Positions 35,934 to 44,872 of a stretch of DNA of 47,151 nt are shown here, in pieces (the stretch's first letter is position 1; every line of letters starts with the position of its first letter). The stretch is from Gorillibacterium massiliense. Lineage in GTDB: Bacteria; Bacillota; Bacilli; Paenibacillales; NBRC-103111. The notes under the pieces were generated by a model. That model was not told the origin of the DNA. It ran no database searches and saw nothing but the letters and a program-made list of their open reading frames with translations. The stretch spans positions 1 to 47,151 of the forward strand of contig NZ_CBQR020000173.1 in assembly GCF_000455485.1 (NCBI RefSeq). The letters run 5' to 3'. The translations under genes were made by a program, and so were the position numbers.

Positions 35934-36908
35934 ATGGCAACCGATAGCAAAGCGGTAGGCAAGGTCAAAGTCCGCAAGAGCTCGGATAAAATCTCATTAT
36001 GGAAACACGTCCGCAAGGAATGGAAGCTGTATTCCTTTCTGGTCATCCCGGTCATCTATTTTCTCATTTTCAAGTACGCGCCGATGATCGGCAACATCAT
36101 CGCCTTCCGCAAATACCGGGGTGGTCCCAATATCTTTGGGACGGAATGGGTTGGTTTGAAGTACTTTAAAATGTTCCTGCAAGATCATACCTTTCGGCGA
36201 GCATTCAAAAACACCTTGGTTCTAAGCATCTCGTACTTAGTTATCCGCTTCCCGTTGACCTTGATCTTTGCCTTGTTGCTTAACGAAATCCGCAGAATTA
36301 AATGGAAGAAATTCGTGCAGACCGTATCGTATCTTCCACACTTTATCTCTATGGTCATCGTGGCAGGCATGTTGAAGGAAATCCTCTCCCTGACTGGCCC
36401 AATCAACACCTTGCTTGCACACTTGGGTATTGACAAGATCTCCTTTATCCAGGATCCGAGCTGGTTCCCTACGATCTATGTCGCATCCGGCATCTGGCAA
36501 GGCCTTGGATGGGGTACCATCCTCTATTTGGCGGCCATGACGGGTATTAACACGGAGCTTTACGAAGCGGCAAGAATCGATGGAGCCAACCGTTTCCGGC
36601 TGGCTTGGCACGTGACCATACCGGGCATCCTGCCAACGATCATGACTCTCTTGATTCTCGATATCGGCGGCATCATGGGCTCCAACTTCGAAAAGGTATT
36701 ACTGCTGTATAACCCGCTGACTTACCAAACGGCGGACGTTCTCTCCACTTACGTTTACAGGATGGGGATAGGCGGCGGAACAACCGGTGGTGCAGGAAAC
36801 TTCAGCTTTGCCACAGCCGTTGGGTTGTTCGATGGGGTTATTGGTCTGATCTTGGTTACTTTGGCCAATCAGATTTCTAAAAAAACGACAAAATCAGGTC
36901 TTTGGTAG
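35934..36908 (+). CDS. lplB: Carbohydrate ABC transporter permease, LplB-like (module 3)
   Basis: 324 residues from ATG 35934 (AAAGGTGGTGG upstream); an in-frame start at 35841 lies inside aguA and adds unrelated residues. Six membrane helices after a basic N-terminus; ATPase-contact loop YEAARIDGANRFRLAWHVTIPGI (about 204-226). Together with the next permease and the lipoprotein at 37938 it imports oligosaccharides. Position after aguA matches the aldouronate importers described in Paenibacillus, so methylglucuronoxylotriose is the expected substrate (inference from context). Confidence 0.92.
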   Translation: MATDSKAVGKVKVRKSSDKISLWKHVRKEWKLYSFLVIPVIYFLIFKYAPMIGNIIAFRKYRGGPNIFGTEWVGLKYFKMFLQDHTFRRAFKNTLVLSISYLVIRFPLTLIFALLLNEIRRIKWKKFVQTVSYLPHFISMVIVAGMLKEILSLTGPINTLLAHLGIDKISFIQDPSWFPTIYVASGIWQGLGWGTILYLAAMTGINTELYEAARIDGANRFRLAWHVTIPGILPTIMTLLILDIGGIMGSNFEKVLLLYNPLTYQTADVLSTYVYRMGIGGGTTGGAGNFSFATAVGLFDGVIGLILVTLANQISKKTTKSGLW

Positions 36909-36923
36909 AAAGGAGCGGAACAT

Positions 36924-37799
36924 ATGGAGATCAAATCAAATTCCTATCGAGTGTTTCAAGTTGTCAATACGATTATCATGATCTTGGTCATTGTCGCCAC
37001 TTTGTATCCGTTCCTCTACTTAATCGCCCAGTCATTTAGTTCGGAGGGCGCCGTGTATGCGGGAAAGGTCACGATTTGGCCGGTTGATTTTACGTCGGAA
37101 ACGTATCGCGTTGTTTTGAGCAAACCGGATTTTTTCCGGTATTACGGTAACACCATCATGTACGCCGTAATTGGAACGCTCATCTCTGTAACGGCAACAG
37201 CCGTTCTAGCCTATCCGTTGTCGAAGGATAAGCTGCGAATGAATAAATTCTTTATCCCGTTTGTTCTTTTTACGATGTATTTCGGCGGCGGGTTGATCCC
37301 CAACTACATTCTTGTTTCCAAAGGGGTACATTTCCGGGATAGCATTTGGGCACTCATTATTCCGGGCGCCATCAGCGCATTTAACGTCATTCTCATGAAA
37401 ACCTTCTTTTCCAGCCTGCCTAACGAGGTGGAGGAAGCGGCAACAGTGGATGGACTCGGCGTATATGGCATCTTTGCTCGCATCACGGTTCCGCTGTCAA
37501 AGCCGATTATTGCCACGATATTGCTTTTCACCATTGTTGGCATATGGAACGACTGGTTTAGCGCATCTCTCTACATCCAGACTAAGGAGAAATGGCCTGT
37601 TGCACTATATTTGAGGCAGGTTATCGACACCGCTATCAGTCCGACGGAAGTTGGGGCGAGCACGGAGCAGGCATCCCAAATTGCGGCAACGGTTAAATCC
37701 TGCGCCATGGTGTTGACTGCGCTGCCTATCATCTGCATCTATCCTTTCGTACAAAAATATTTCGTGCAAGGCATGATGATCGGCGCCGTAAAAGGTTGA
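36924..37799 (+). CDS. ytcP: Carbohydrate ABC transporter permease, LplC/YtcP-like (module 3)
   Basis: 291 residues, six membrane helices. ATPase-contact loop EEAATVDGLGVYGIFARITVPL (about 170-191), C-terminus QKYFVQGMMIGAVKG as in its module 1 counterpart. Start ATG 36924 after AAAGGAGCGG; 15 bases from the preceding permease. Its stop is followed by a 138-base gap with repeats and a stem-loop before the binding-protein gene. Confidence 0.92.
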   Translation: MEIKSNSYRVFQVVNTIIMILVIVATLYPFLYLIAQSFSSEGAVYAGKVTIWPVDFTSETYRVVLSKPDFFRYYGNTIMYAVIGTLISVTATAVLAYPLSKDKLRMNKFFIPFVLFTMYFGGGLIPNYILVSKGVHFRDSIWALIIPGAISAFNVILMKTFFSSLPNEVEEAATVDGLGVYGIFARITVPLSKPIIATILLFTIVGIWNDWFSASLYIQTKEKWPVALYLRQVIDTAISPTEVGASTEQASQIAATVKSCAMVLTALPIICIYPFVQKYFVQGMMIGAVKG

Positions 37800-37828
37800 T
37801 CGTTATATCGTAATCAGATCGTTATATC
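37798..37828. repeat. 12-bp direct repeat after the ytcP stop
   Basis: GATCGTTATATC occurs at 37798-37809 and 37817-37828 with 7 bases between. The first copy includes the end of the permease stop codon. No function is evident. Confidence 0.5.
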
Positions 37829-37836
37829 TCAGGAAC

Positions 37837-37892
37837 GCTGCAAATGCATACCGGATATCTGAATAAGACAAGGGAGGGTCTTTGCAGCTTTT
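37837..37892 (+). promoter_or_regulatory. Stem-loop between permease and lipoprotein genes (module 3)
   Basis: GCTGCAAA (37837-37844) pairs with TTTGCAGC (37881-37888), 36 bases between, followed by TTTTCTG. It resembles a partial terminator or processing element placed to alter the ratio of permease to binding-protein mRNA. Confidence 0.45.
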
Positions 37893-37937
37893 CTGTTATA
37901 TATAAAAAAATAAAAAAATGATATTAGGAGGCAGGGT

Positions 37938-39611
37938 ATGAAAACGTTAAGTGAAGCACTGGGTGCCGTGCTGACAATGTCCCTGGCAGTAGGCATGGCG
38001 GCGTGCTCCAAGAGTGACGACAAAGAATCGTCGGCTTCGAGCGCCCCGACCGCAGGAGCATCGACAGCAGCATCGGCTGCGCCGTCTCTCGGGTATTCTT
38101 TCGGGGAAGGTCAAACCTTCCATTCAGATCAACCTGTGAAGTATTCCATGATGTTCAGCGACAACGAAGGCTATCCGTATAAAGCGGATTGGAGAATCTG
38201 GAGCGCCATTTCGGAAAAAACCAATGTTAGCTTCGATCTGAAAGTAACCGCCCGTACTGAGTATGAAAACCAAAAGGCGCTGCTCGTAAATAGCGGCGAC
38301 GCTCCGTACATCATTCCTAAAACCTATGATGAAACCCCTTTCATTGCAGGCGGCCAAATCGTTCCGATCAGCGATTACGTGCAATATATGCCGAACTATC
38401 AAAAAGTTGTAGCCGATTGGGGCATGGAGAAAGACTTGCAAGCGAAAATGCAAGCTGACGGCAAATACTATGTATTGCCTGGTATGTGGGAAGTAGCCGG
38501 CGGCGGTTATTCCTATGTTATCCGCAAAGACATTTTCACTGCAGCAGGCGTTGACCTTTCCAAAGCCGACGACTGGACTTATGAAGATTTCTATCAAGCT
38601 TTGAAAAAAGTGCAAACCTTCACCGGCAAAAAGAACATTTGGTCCGACGAATATTTTGGCAAATCCACGTTGAACATCGCGGCTGCTGAATACGGCGTTA
38701 CCGGCGGTTGGGGTCTTGCCAACGGTCTGCAGTTTGACCAAGACAAGAAAGAATTCTACTTTGCCGATAATACTCAAGAGTACAAAGATTATGTATCCTA
38801 TTTCAATAAGCTGGTCAAAGAAGGCATCCTCGATCCGGAATCCTTCACTCAAGACGATGCACATGCGCAAGCGAAATTCTTCAAAGGTGATTCCTATGTC
38901 ATCAACACCAACTTCCAAACGATGACTGGTTTCAAAGAAAAAATGCAAGTCCCTAACGCCGAACTGTATATGCTTGTAGCTCCCGGCGGTCCGAAAGGCA
39001 AGCTGCAAGTGGAAACTTCCCGTCTGGAAAACGGCGTCATGATCAGTAAGAACGCTCTGAAGGACTTGGGCGAAGAGAAATTCATCGAAATGCTGCGCTT
39101 TGTCGACTGGCTCTGGTATTCGCCGGAAGGCCAAACCCTCTCCCTGTGGGGCGTTGAAGGCGAAACCTATACCAAAGACGCAAGTGGCAAAATCACCCTT
39201 AATCCGGACATCACGTATAACGGCATGAACCCGACGGCAACGAAGAAATTGAACGTCGACTATGGTTTCGGCGGCGGCGTATTCGCTTACGGCGGTTCGA
39301 AAGACCTGAAATTCTCCAAGATGACTCAGGAAGAGCAAGACTTCAACAACCGGATCTATGCTTCCCGCGAACCTCGCAAACTTGCTCCGCCGATCATGGG
39401 CACCGCTGACGACAGTGAGCAAATGGGCTTGATCTCCAAGCCGCTGATGGACTTCGTTGACACGATGACCCTCAAATTCATTACCGGTCAAGAAAGCATC
39501 GAAAAAGGCTGGGATAACTACGTGAAGCAAACCCAAGCCAACGGCGCAGACAACTACACGAAAATGTCCAATGACATCTTTAACAAAACGAAAGACAAAT
39601 TGGGGTATTAA
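37938..39611 (+). CDS. lplA: Extracellular sugar-binding lipoprotein of an LplABC-type importer (module 3)
   Basis: 557 residues. Lipoprotein signal with modified C23 (GMAAC), Ser/Ala-rich linker to about 55, then a long solute-binding domain (VKYSMMFSDNEGYPYKADWRIWSAISEKTNVSFDLKV). Start ATG 37938 after TTAGGAGG. Last gene of the GH3-aguA-lplB-ytcP-lplA operon. Codons are strongly biased compared with neighbours, as expected for an abundant protein. Binds the oligosaccharide, probably an aldouronic acid, for the two permeases. Confidence 0.9.
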   Translation: MKTLSEALGAVLTMSLAVGMAACSKSDDKESSASSAPTAGASTAASAAPSLGYSFGEGQTFHSDQPVKYSMMFSDNEGYPYKADWRIWSAISEKTNVSFDLKVTARTEYENQKALLVNSGDAPYIIPKTYDETPFIAGGQIVPISDYVQYMPNYQKVVADWGMEKDLQAKMQADGKYYVLPGMWEVAGGGYSYVIRKDIFTAAGVDLSKADDWTYEDFYQALKKVQTFTGKKNIWSDEYFGKSTLNIAAAEYGVTGGWGLANGLQFDQDKKEFYFADNTQEYKDYVSYFNKLVKEGILDPESFTQDDAHAQAKFFKGDSYVINTNFQTMTGFKEKMQVPNAELYMLVAPGGPKGKLQVETSRLENGVMISKNALKDLGEEKFIEMLRFVDWLWYSPEGQTLSLWGVEGETYTKDASGKITLNPDITYNGMNPTATKKLNVDYGFGGGVFAYGGSKDLKFSKMTQEEQDFNNRIYASREPRKLAPPIMGTADDSEQMGLISKPLMDFVDTMTLKFITGQESIEKGWDNYVKQTQANGADNYTKMSNDIFNKTKDKLGY

Positions 39612-39620
39612 TCTCAACGA

Positions 39621-39667
39621 GAAGAAAGCCTGGCACACCTATTCGGTGCGCCGGGCTTCTTTTTTTG
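39621..39667 (+). terminator. Terminator of the GH3-aguA-importer operon
   Basis: AAGCCTGGCACACC (39626-39639) pairs with GGTGCGCCGGGCTT (39645-39658), with wobble and one mismatch, followed by CTTTTTTTT. Placed 10 bases after the lipoprotein stop and before the convergent cupin gene. Confidence 0.88.
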
Positions 39668-39679
39668 CGCTGCGAATTT

Positions 39680-40405
39680 TCAATAGGAATATCGATAAGG
39701 AACGGCAGGCCAAACGGGCGGTGCCGCGTTCGGCATATAGCGGGGATAACTGTTCTCGGCATAAGGATAAAAGGGTACCCGTGGTCCTGCGGTTGGAGCA
39801 AACGGCGCTTCATAGGAGGACGATCCATAATTGGCAGCGGAAACTTGCGGGCTTGCATTTCCTTCACGTCCGCACTCTACTGGAGGACCGATAATTGTCG
39901 TTCCCGTAATGGGAGCAAGGGTTGATTTTACAGCCGCTTCATCCAGGCAATAGGTGTGAGCCCAAACATTCGGAGGAGTCAGACGGAGGATATCCGATCC
40001 GAAGATGGCTTCGGGAACAGGTGCATCGAAAATGGCCAATAGATGGGTATCGTCTACCGACGCGATTTCGTAATGCCACCAGGCTTGGGGAACGTTTGCG
40101 ACTTGTCCGGGCTTGATGGTGAAATTCAATAATTGATTGGAAAAGGGATTGATCAAAGAGACCACAGATTCTCCTGCAATGCAGTAGACCAGCTCAGCGG
40201 CATTGGGATGGATGTGCGGCTCCACAACATTGGACTTGCTCAAATAAATATCCAGCAGGGAGACGTTGCCCAGCGTGTTCAAATCCTTGATGGACAAGCG
40301 GTTGATATAATTGTCGGCATCTTTGCGGAAATACAGATCATTTGCCAAGTCAAAGGTAAATTGGGCATTGGCAGTATCAAATTCCACATATGACGTTCTT
40401 TGCAT
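39680..40405 (-). CDS. Cupin-domain protein with Pro/Tyr-rich tail, possible spore-coat protein
   Basis: 241 residues. A single cupin barrel (about residues 40-140) with the metal-binding set HIHPNAAELVYCIAGE (two His and Glu) and the second motif QVANVPQAWWHYEI. The last 70 residues are low-complexity, rich in Pro, Ala and Tyr (PFYPYAENSYPRYMPNAAPPVWP), unusual for an enzyme but common in coat or surface proteins. Related single-cupin proteins of Bacillota include oxalate-decarboxylase-like coat components. ATG 40405 with AAGGAGAAGGA upstream. Not obviously tied to sugar use. A sigma-K-like promoter upstream fits a sporulation role. Confidence 0.6.
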   Translation of the reverse strand: MQRTSYVEFDTANAQFTFDLANDLYFRKDADNYINRLSIKDLNTLGNVSLLDIYLSKSNVVEPHIHPNAAELVYCIAGESVVSLINPFSNQLLNFTIKPGQVANVPQAWWHYEIASVDDTHLLAIFDAPVPEAIFGSDILRLTPPNVWAHTYCLDEAAVKSTLAPITGTTIIGPPVECGREGNASPQVSAANYGSSSYEAPFAPTAGPRVPFYPYAENSYPRYMPNAAPPVWPAVPYRYSY

Positions 40406-40442
40406 CAGGATCCTTCTCCTTCGTTCCGTTATCGCTACTTTG

Positions 40443-40469
40443 CAGTCTATGTATTCGCCCGGAAGAAGT
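40443..40469 (-). promoter_or_regulatory. Possible sigma-K-type promoter of the cupin gene
   Basis: On the minus strand AC (40469-40468), 16 bases, then CATAGACTG (40451-40443). The sigma-K consensus is AC-N16/17-CATAnnnTA, so only the final A differs. It would leave a leader of about 32 bases. The motif is short, so chance occurrence is possible. Confidence 0.3.
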
Positions 40470-40683
40470 GATTGGAGCTGACAAATGAGGATAACAGCAA
40501 TAACAAAATTGAAGCTATAACTCCATGAAAGATCGCTATTTATCTATCTTTCTGTTTAGAAAAAGTGCAATAAGATAACAATATTCAAAAAAATGATGTA
40601 CTTTTGTTTGGTTGTATACGATAATAGTGAACATAGCATGATGTTATGAAAATGAAATTATTCATTCGCACAGGATGGGATTT

Positions 40684-41733
40684 ATGAAGGATAAAGTAAC
40701 GATCCAGCAAATTGCCGACTTAGCCGGAGTGTCCAAATTTGCCGTTTCGCGGGCATTGGCCGGTAAACCAGGAGTAAGCAACACTACGCGGGAAATGATT
40801 ATCAAAACCGCAGGTCAGCTCGGTTATTTCAAGAAAGCGCCGGCGGCGCAAACGCAAACGATGATTCACCCGATTGATCCGTTGCCGGGGGAGGTAGCGG
40901 GCGCCATCGTCGTTTTATTCCCGAATATCCGCTATCAGAATAAGGATTCCATGTATTGGGGGCCAGTTTTTGACGGTGTTTCTACCCGCCTGAACCAGCG
41001 TAAAATGGACATAATAACGCTGACGGAACCGTCAAGCGATCGTGTGTTCAGTCTGCTGAATCCCGAGGCCATTCAAGGGATGATTACCTTGGGCAGCGTG
41101 TCGACCCAGATTTTGCTGGACATCAAGCAGCTTGGCATCCCTGTGGTCATGGTCGATCATCTGGATCCGGCTTTTCAGGCGGATACGGTTTTTACGGACA
41201 ATATTACGTCCATGCGGGAGCTTACGCTGAAGCTCATCAGCAAAGGGTACCGAAAATATCAATTTGTCGGAAACATCCACGATGCTTACAGCTTTTATGA
41301 ACGTTGGCTGGGCTTTTGGACCACTCTCTCCGATTATGACATTCCCCTTACTCAGAATCTGGCACTGCTTAGCCCTGAAATGGACAATGATAATATTGAG
41401 GCTGTGATCAGCAAGCAAATCGAAACAATGGAAGTGCCGGAGGTATTCGTTTGTGTCAACGATACGACCGCCATGTTCGTTATGAATACCTTAAAGGCTA
41501 AAGGAATTGAAGTGCCTGGGCATGTTGTCGTAACCGGTTTCGATAATACCCATCCGAATTTGCCCATTTTGGCTACGGTGGACATTAACGAGGAACTTTT
41601 GGGGATGCGGGCTGTTGATCAACTGTTGTGGAGAATCGTCAACCGCAATACCAACTTTGAAAAAACCTTGATTCAAGCCAATGTGATTATCCGAGATTTG
41701 TCCGCTGCCGTGCGTGAGCCATCAGTGACTTGA
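40684..41733 (+). CDS. LacI-family transcriptional regulator
   Basis: 349 residues. N-terminal HTH VTIQQIADLAGVSKFAVSRALAGKPGVS (about 4-31) and a periplasmic-binding-like sugar domain (about 60-340). ATG 40684 preferred over ATG 40675: the latter has almost no spacing to AGG, while AGGATGGG suits the former. It is divergent from the cupin gene and precedes the beta-mannosidase. The mannosidase promoter is a likely target, with a mannoside as inducer; this is inference from position. A strong terminator follows, so the two genes are separate transcripts. Confidence 0.88.
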   Translation: MKDKVTIQQIADLAGVSKFAVSRALAGKPGVSNTTREMIIKTAGQLGYFKKAPAAQTQTMIHPIDPLPGEVAGAIVVLFPNIRYQNKDSMYWGPVFDGVSTRLNQRKMDIITLTEPSSDRVFSLLNPEAIQGMITLGSVSTQILLDIKQLGIPVVMVDHLDPAFQADTVFTDNITSMRELTLKLISKGYRKYQFVGNIHDAYSFYERWLGFWTTLSDYDIPLTQNLALLSPEMDNDNIEAVISKQIETMEVPEVFVCVNDTTAMFVMNTLKAKGIEVPGHVVVTGFDNTHPNLPILATVDINEELLGMRAVDQLLWRIVNRNTNFEKTLIQANVIIRDLSAAVREPSVT

Positions 41734-41759
41734 CATTCCGAATCGACAGGGAGCTCAAT

Positions 41760-41806
41760 ACCATTCGCATTCAGGTGATTGATGCCTGTGCGGATGGTTT
41801 TTTTCA
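41760..41806 (+). terminator. Terminator of the LacI gene
   Basis: ACCATTCGCA (41760-41769) pairs fully with TGCGGATGGT (41789-41798), with an inner CAGG/CCTG stem, then TTTTTTT. Confidence 0.88.
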
Positions 41807-42008
41807 TAACTCCATTTATGGAAATGACGGTATTTGTTATTTGTTGTGTCTCTAAAAACTTCACTGTTCCGTATAGATTTGATAGTTATGCCTCTTTGTT
41901 CTGACAAGCAATCTTTGTAACGGAAAGGTTCCTTCATGTCTGATGTGGTCGGTTTTCCATATAACTAAGGAATGATTTGTTAGGTTTGTTTTTGAAAAAT
42001 AAATAATT

Positions 42009-42041
42009 TTAGTTGACTAACATTTGGTTTGATGTTATTCT
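42009..42041 (+). promoter_or_regulatory. Candidate mannosidase promoter with a small palindrome on the -35
   Basis: TTGACT (42013-42018), 17 bases, TATTCT (42036-42041). The palindrome TTAGT-TG-ACTAA (42009-42020) covers the -35 box and may be an operator. The 410-base gap 41734-42143 has no gene otherwise; it is AT-rich between 41810 and 42060. Confidence 0.45.
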
Positions 42042-42143
42042 CAACTTTTCTTATTCAGGTGCCGAAAGATGGCGATAGAGACGGCGGGAAGATAGCGTCG
42101 GCAAATATAGGCATAATTCATTCACTGAAAGCAGGAGGACAAC

Positions 42144-44705
42144 ATGAACCCAAGCAAACATATTTTGAAAAATTGGACCTTTAAAGCTTGCGGTGAGACC
42201 GAGTGGCTGCCGGCTAACGTTCCGGGTTGCGTGCACACGGATTTGCTGAGGAATGGCAAAATCCAAGATCCTTTTTATGGGACTAACGAACACAACCTGC
42301 AATGGATCGATAAGAAGGATTGGGAATACGAAACCTATATCGAGCTGGACAATGCGTCAATGAAAGAGGATGTCCGCGAGCTTGTATTTGAAGGCTTGGA
42401 TACGTATGCGGATGTGTATGTCAACGAATGCCATGCGCTGTCGGCAGACAATATGTTCCGGACGTGGCGAGTCGATGTGTCCAGTCTTTTGCGGGCAGGG
42501 CGCAACTGCATTCGCATCCGATTCCGTTCTCCTATATCAGAAGATTTGCCCAAGCTTGACCGTCTGGGATACGCTTTGCCCGCGCCTAACGACCAGTCGG
42601 AGCTAGGCGGCCTTGGCGAGAAGAAGATCAGCGTCTTCGCCCGCAAAGCTCCCTACCATTATGGTTGGGATTGGGGCCCGCGGTTTGTGACCAGCGGCAT
42701 TTAGCGGGAAGCCCGTCTGGAAGCATGGTCCGGAACCCGATTTAGCGATTTGCATATCCGGCAAGAGCAAGTGAGCGCGGAGACGGCGAATTTGGCAGCC
42801 GTTGCAGAAATTAATGCTCGCAAGGCTGTGAATGGAACGCTTCGCATTTCGACGGAAAAAGACGGGGTTTTCATGGCTTGGGAGCAAGAGGTGGAATTGG
42901 CCGAAGGGCTAAACACAGTGGAGCTTGCTTTTGAAATGAAGGCGCCGAAGCTTTGGTGGAGCCGCGGTTTAGGAGATCAGGAGCGGTATACGTTCGCGTT
43001 TGAGCTGCTGACCGGCCATGAGCGAGATTCGATTCGCGGTACGGTGAAAACCGGGCTGCGTAATGTCCGTTTGGTGAGGGAAAAGGATGAGGCCGGCACT
43101 TCCTTTTATGTGGAATTGAACAGCGTTCCCGTTTTCTGTAAAGGGGCGAATCATATTCCCAACGACAGCTTCCTTTCGGAGGTTACCGAGGAACGTTATC
43201 TTCATGAGATCGCCACGGCAGCTGAGAGCAACATGAACATGCTGCGGGTGTGGGGCGGCGGTGTTTATGAGGACAATCGGTTTTATGAGCTGTGCGACGA
43301 ATACGGAATCATGGTTTGGCAGGATTTCATGTTCGCCTGCAGCATGTATCCAGGCGATGAGGCTTTTCTTGCTTCAGTCCGTCAAGAAGCGGAGGATAAT
43401 ATCCGGCGGCTGCGCAACCATCCTAGCATCGTACTCTGGTGCGGCAACAACGAGATCGATTCCGCTTGGGCGCATTATTTGGGAGAAGGCGGCGGCTGGG
43501 GTTGGAAACGTTCGTACACGCCGGAACAGCGGGAGACGATTTGGGCCGATTACGAGGCGGTTTTCCACCGGGTTTTACCGGAGGAGGTCGACCGCTGGGC
43601 AAAAGGAGCCGAATATTGGCCATCCTCTCCTATAACGGCTTTGAGCGGCGATGCAGAGCAGCATGCCCACCCGGCGACGACGGCGGGGGACGTTCACTAT
43701 TGGGGGGTCTGGCACAACAAGGAGCCCTTCGACAATTACAAGGTCTATGTCGGCCGCTTCCTCAGCGAATATGGGTTCCAGTCCTTTCCTGAGCTCCGTA
43801 CGGTGAAACACTATGCAGAGCCAAGCGACATGGAATTAGAATCCCCAGTTATGCTAGCTCATCAAAAGAACGGGGCAGGCAATCAACTGATCAAAACGTA
43901 CATGGGCCAATATATGAAGGAGCCCAAAGACTTTCCGGCTTTTCTTCACATGAGCCAGCTGCTGCAGGCGGAAGCGATGAAGATGGCTATAGAGGCCCAT
44001 CGCCGGAAAATGCCGGTCTGCATGGGTTCGCTGTACTGGCAAATCAACGACTGCTGGCCTGTCGCTTCCTGGGCGAGCATGGACTATTACGGTAGATGGA
44101 AAGCGTTGCAGTATTATGCTAAACGCAGCTTCGAGGATACGATCGTCTCGATAGAGGAAACGGAGGGGGTATTATCCGTCTTCGTCGTATCCGATCAACC
44201 GTCTACGGTTAAAGGAACGATTGTCCTTAAGCTGCTGGATTTTTCAGGGAAAAACGTACGCGAATGGAGCGTGCCTGCCGACATGGCGGGAAGCTACTCG
44301 ACCCGCGTATTCGTGTCCGGCGTAAGCGAGATGCTGGAAGGCTGCGATCCAAGCGGAGTCGTTCTCACGGCGCAGTTGGAGCATGATGGCATCGTACTAG
44401 CGGAGAAGGAGCACTATTTTGTAAGAGACAAGGAGCTGAAGCTGTCTCAGCCGGTCATTACGGTAAAAGAAGAGAAAGAGGGCGGCGTAACGTCTTTTGT
44501 CTTGGAGACCGATACATTGGCTCGGCAGGTATGGTTGTCGGCGGAGACGGAGGGCATTTTCAGCGACAACGCCTTTGACTTGCTGCCAGGTGTGCGGAAA
44601 CGTGTGTCATTCCGCGGCAGAGGTTTGTCGGGCACCTCGGAGCCTTTTTCGCCGGCGACCCCCTCAGCGGTGCTCGTGCAATCGATCTACGATTTTATTC
44701 AATAA
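42144..44705 (+). pseudogene. GH2 beta-mannosidase interrupted by an in-frame TAG
   Basis: 853 codons in one frame from ATG 42144 (GCAGGAGGAC upstream) to 44705, broken only by TAG at 42702-42704 (codon 187). The codon falls in GPRFVTSGI-stop-REARLEAWS, where related mannosidases have GIWR; TGG to TAG is a single change. The rest is intact: N-terminal jelly roll, TIM barrel with acid/base E437 (CGNNEIDSAW) and nucleophile E542 (FLSEYGFQSF), and a C-terminal beta domain. Read through, it would hydrolyse beta-mannosides of glucomannan origin in the cytoplasm. As written it makes a 186-residue fragment, unless suppressed. Confidence 0.9.
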
Positions 44706-44708
44706 TAG

Positions 44709-44766
44709 AAACAGCCTCGCGGGCCAGCCGAAGCATCGGCAAAGTCTCGTGGAGGCTGTTTTTTTC
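44709..44766 (+). terminator. Terminator of the beta-mannosidase gene
   Basis: AAACAGCCTC (44709-44718) pairs with GAGGCTGTTT (44752-44761), enclosing a 33-base arm, followed by a T tract. It is conserved in position directly after the mannosidase stop. Confidence 0.85.
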
Positions 44767-44872
44767 TTCATCATTAGTTCCGTCACTATTAATTAAGCCT
44801 GATTCCGCTACGGTAAACGGTGCTCGTCCTGTTAGACGGCATCAGCTGTTTATCCTTGAGCGGTCTGTTGAT

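Noticed and set aside
38124-39638. 504-residue open frame on the minus strand across the module 3 lipoprotein
   Set aside because: It mirrors the strong codon bias of the lipoprotein gene, lacks a ribosome binding site and any domain, and the plus-strand gene has a signal peptide, start site and terminator.
41810-42060. Possible RNA gene in the AT-rich gap before the mannosidase
   Set aside because: No stable stem or terminator other than that of the LacI gene; only a promoter-like pair was seen.
42750-44705. Independent 651-residue gene starting after the TAG
   Set aside because: The start would be a TTG without a ribosome binding site, in the middle of a GH2 domain and in the same frame as the upstream part; it is the rest of the mannosidase.
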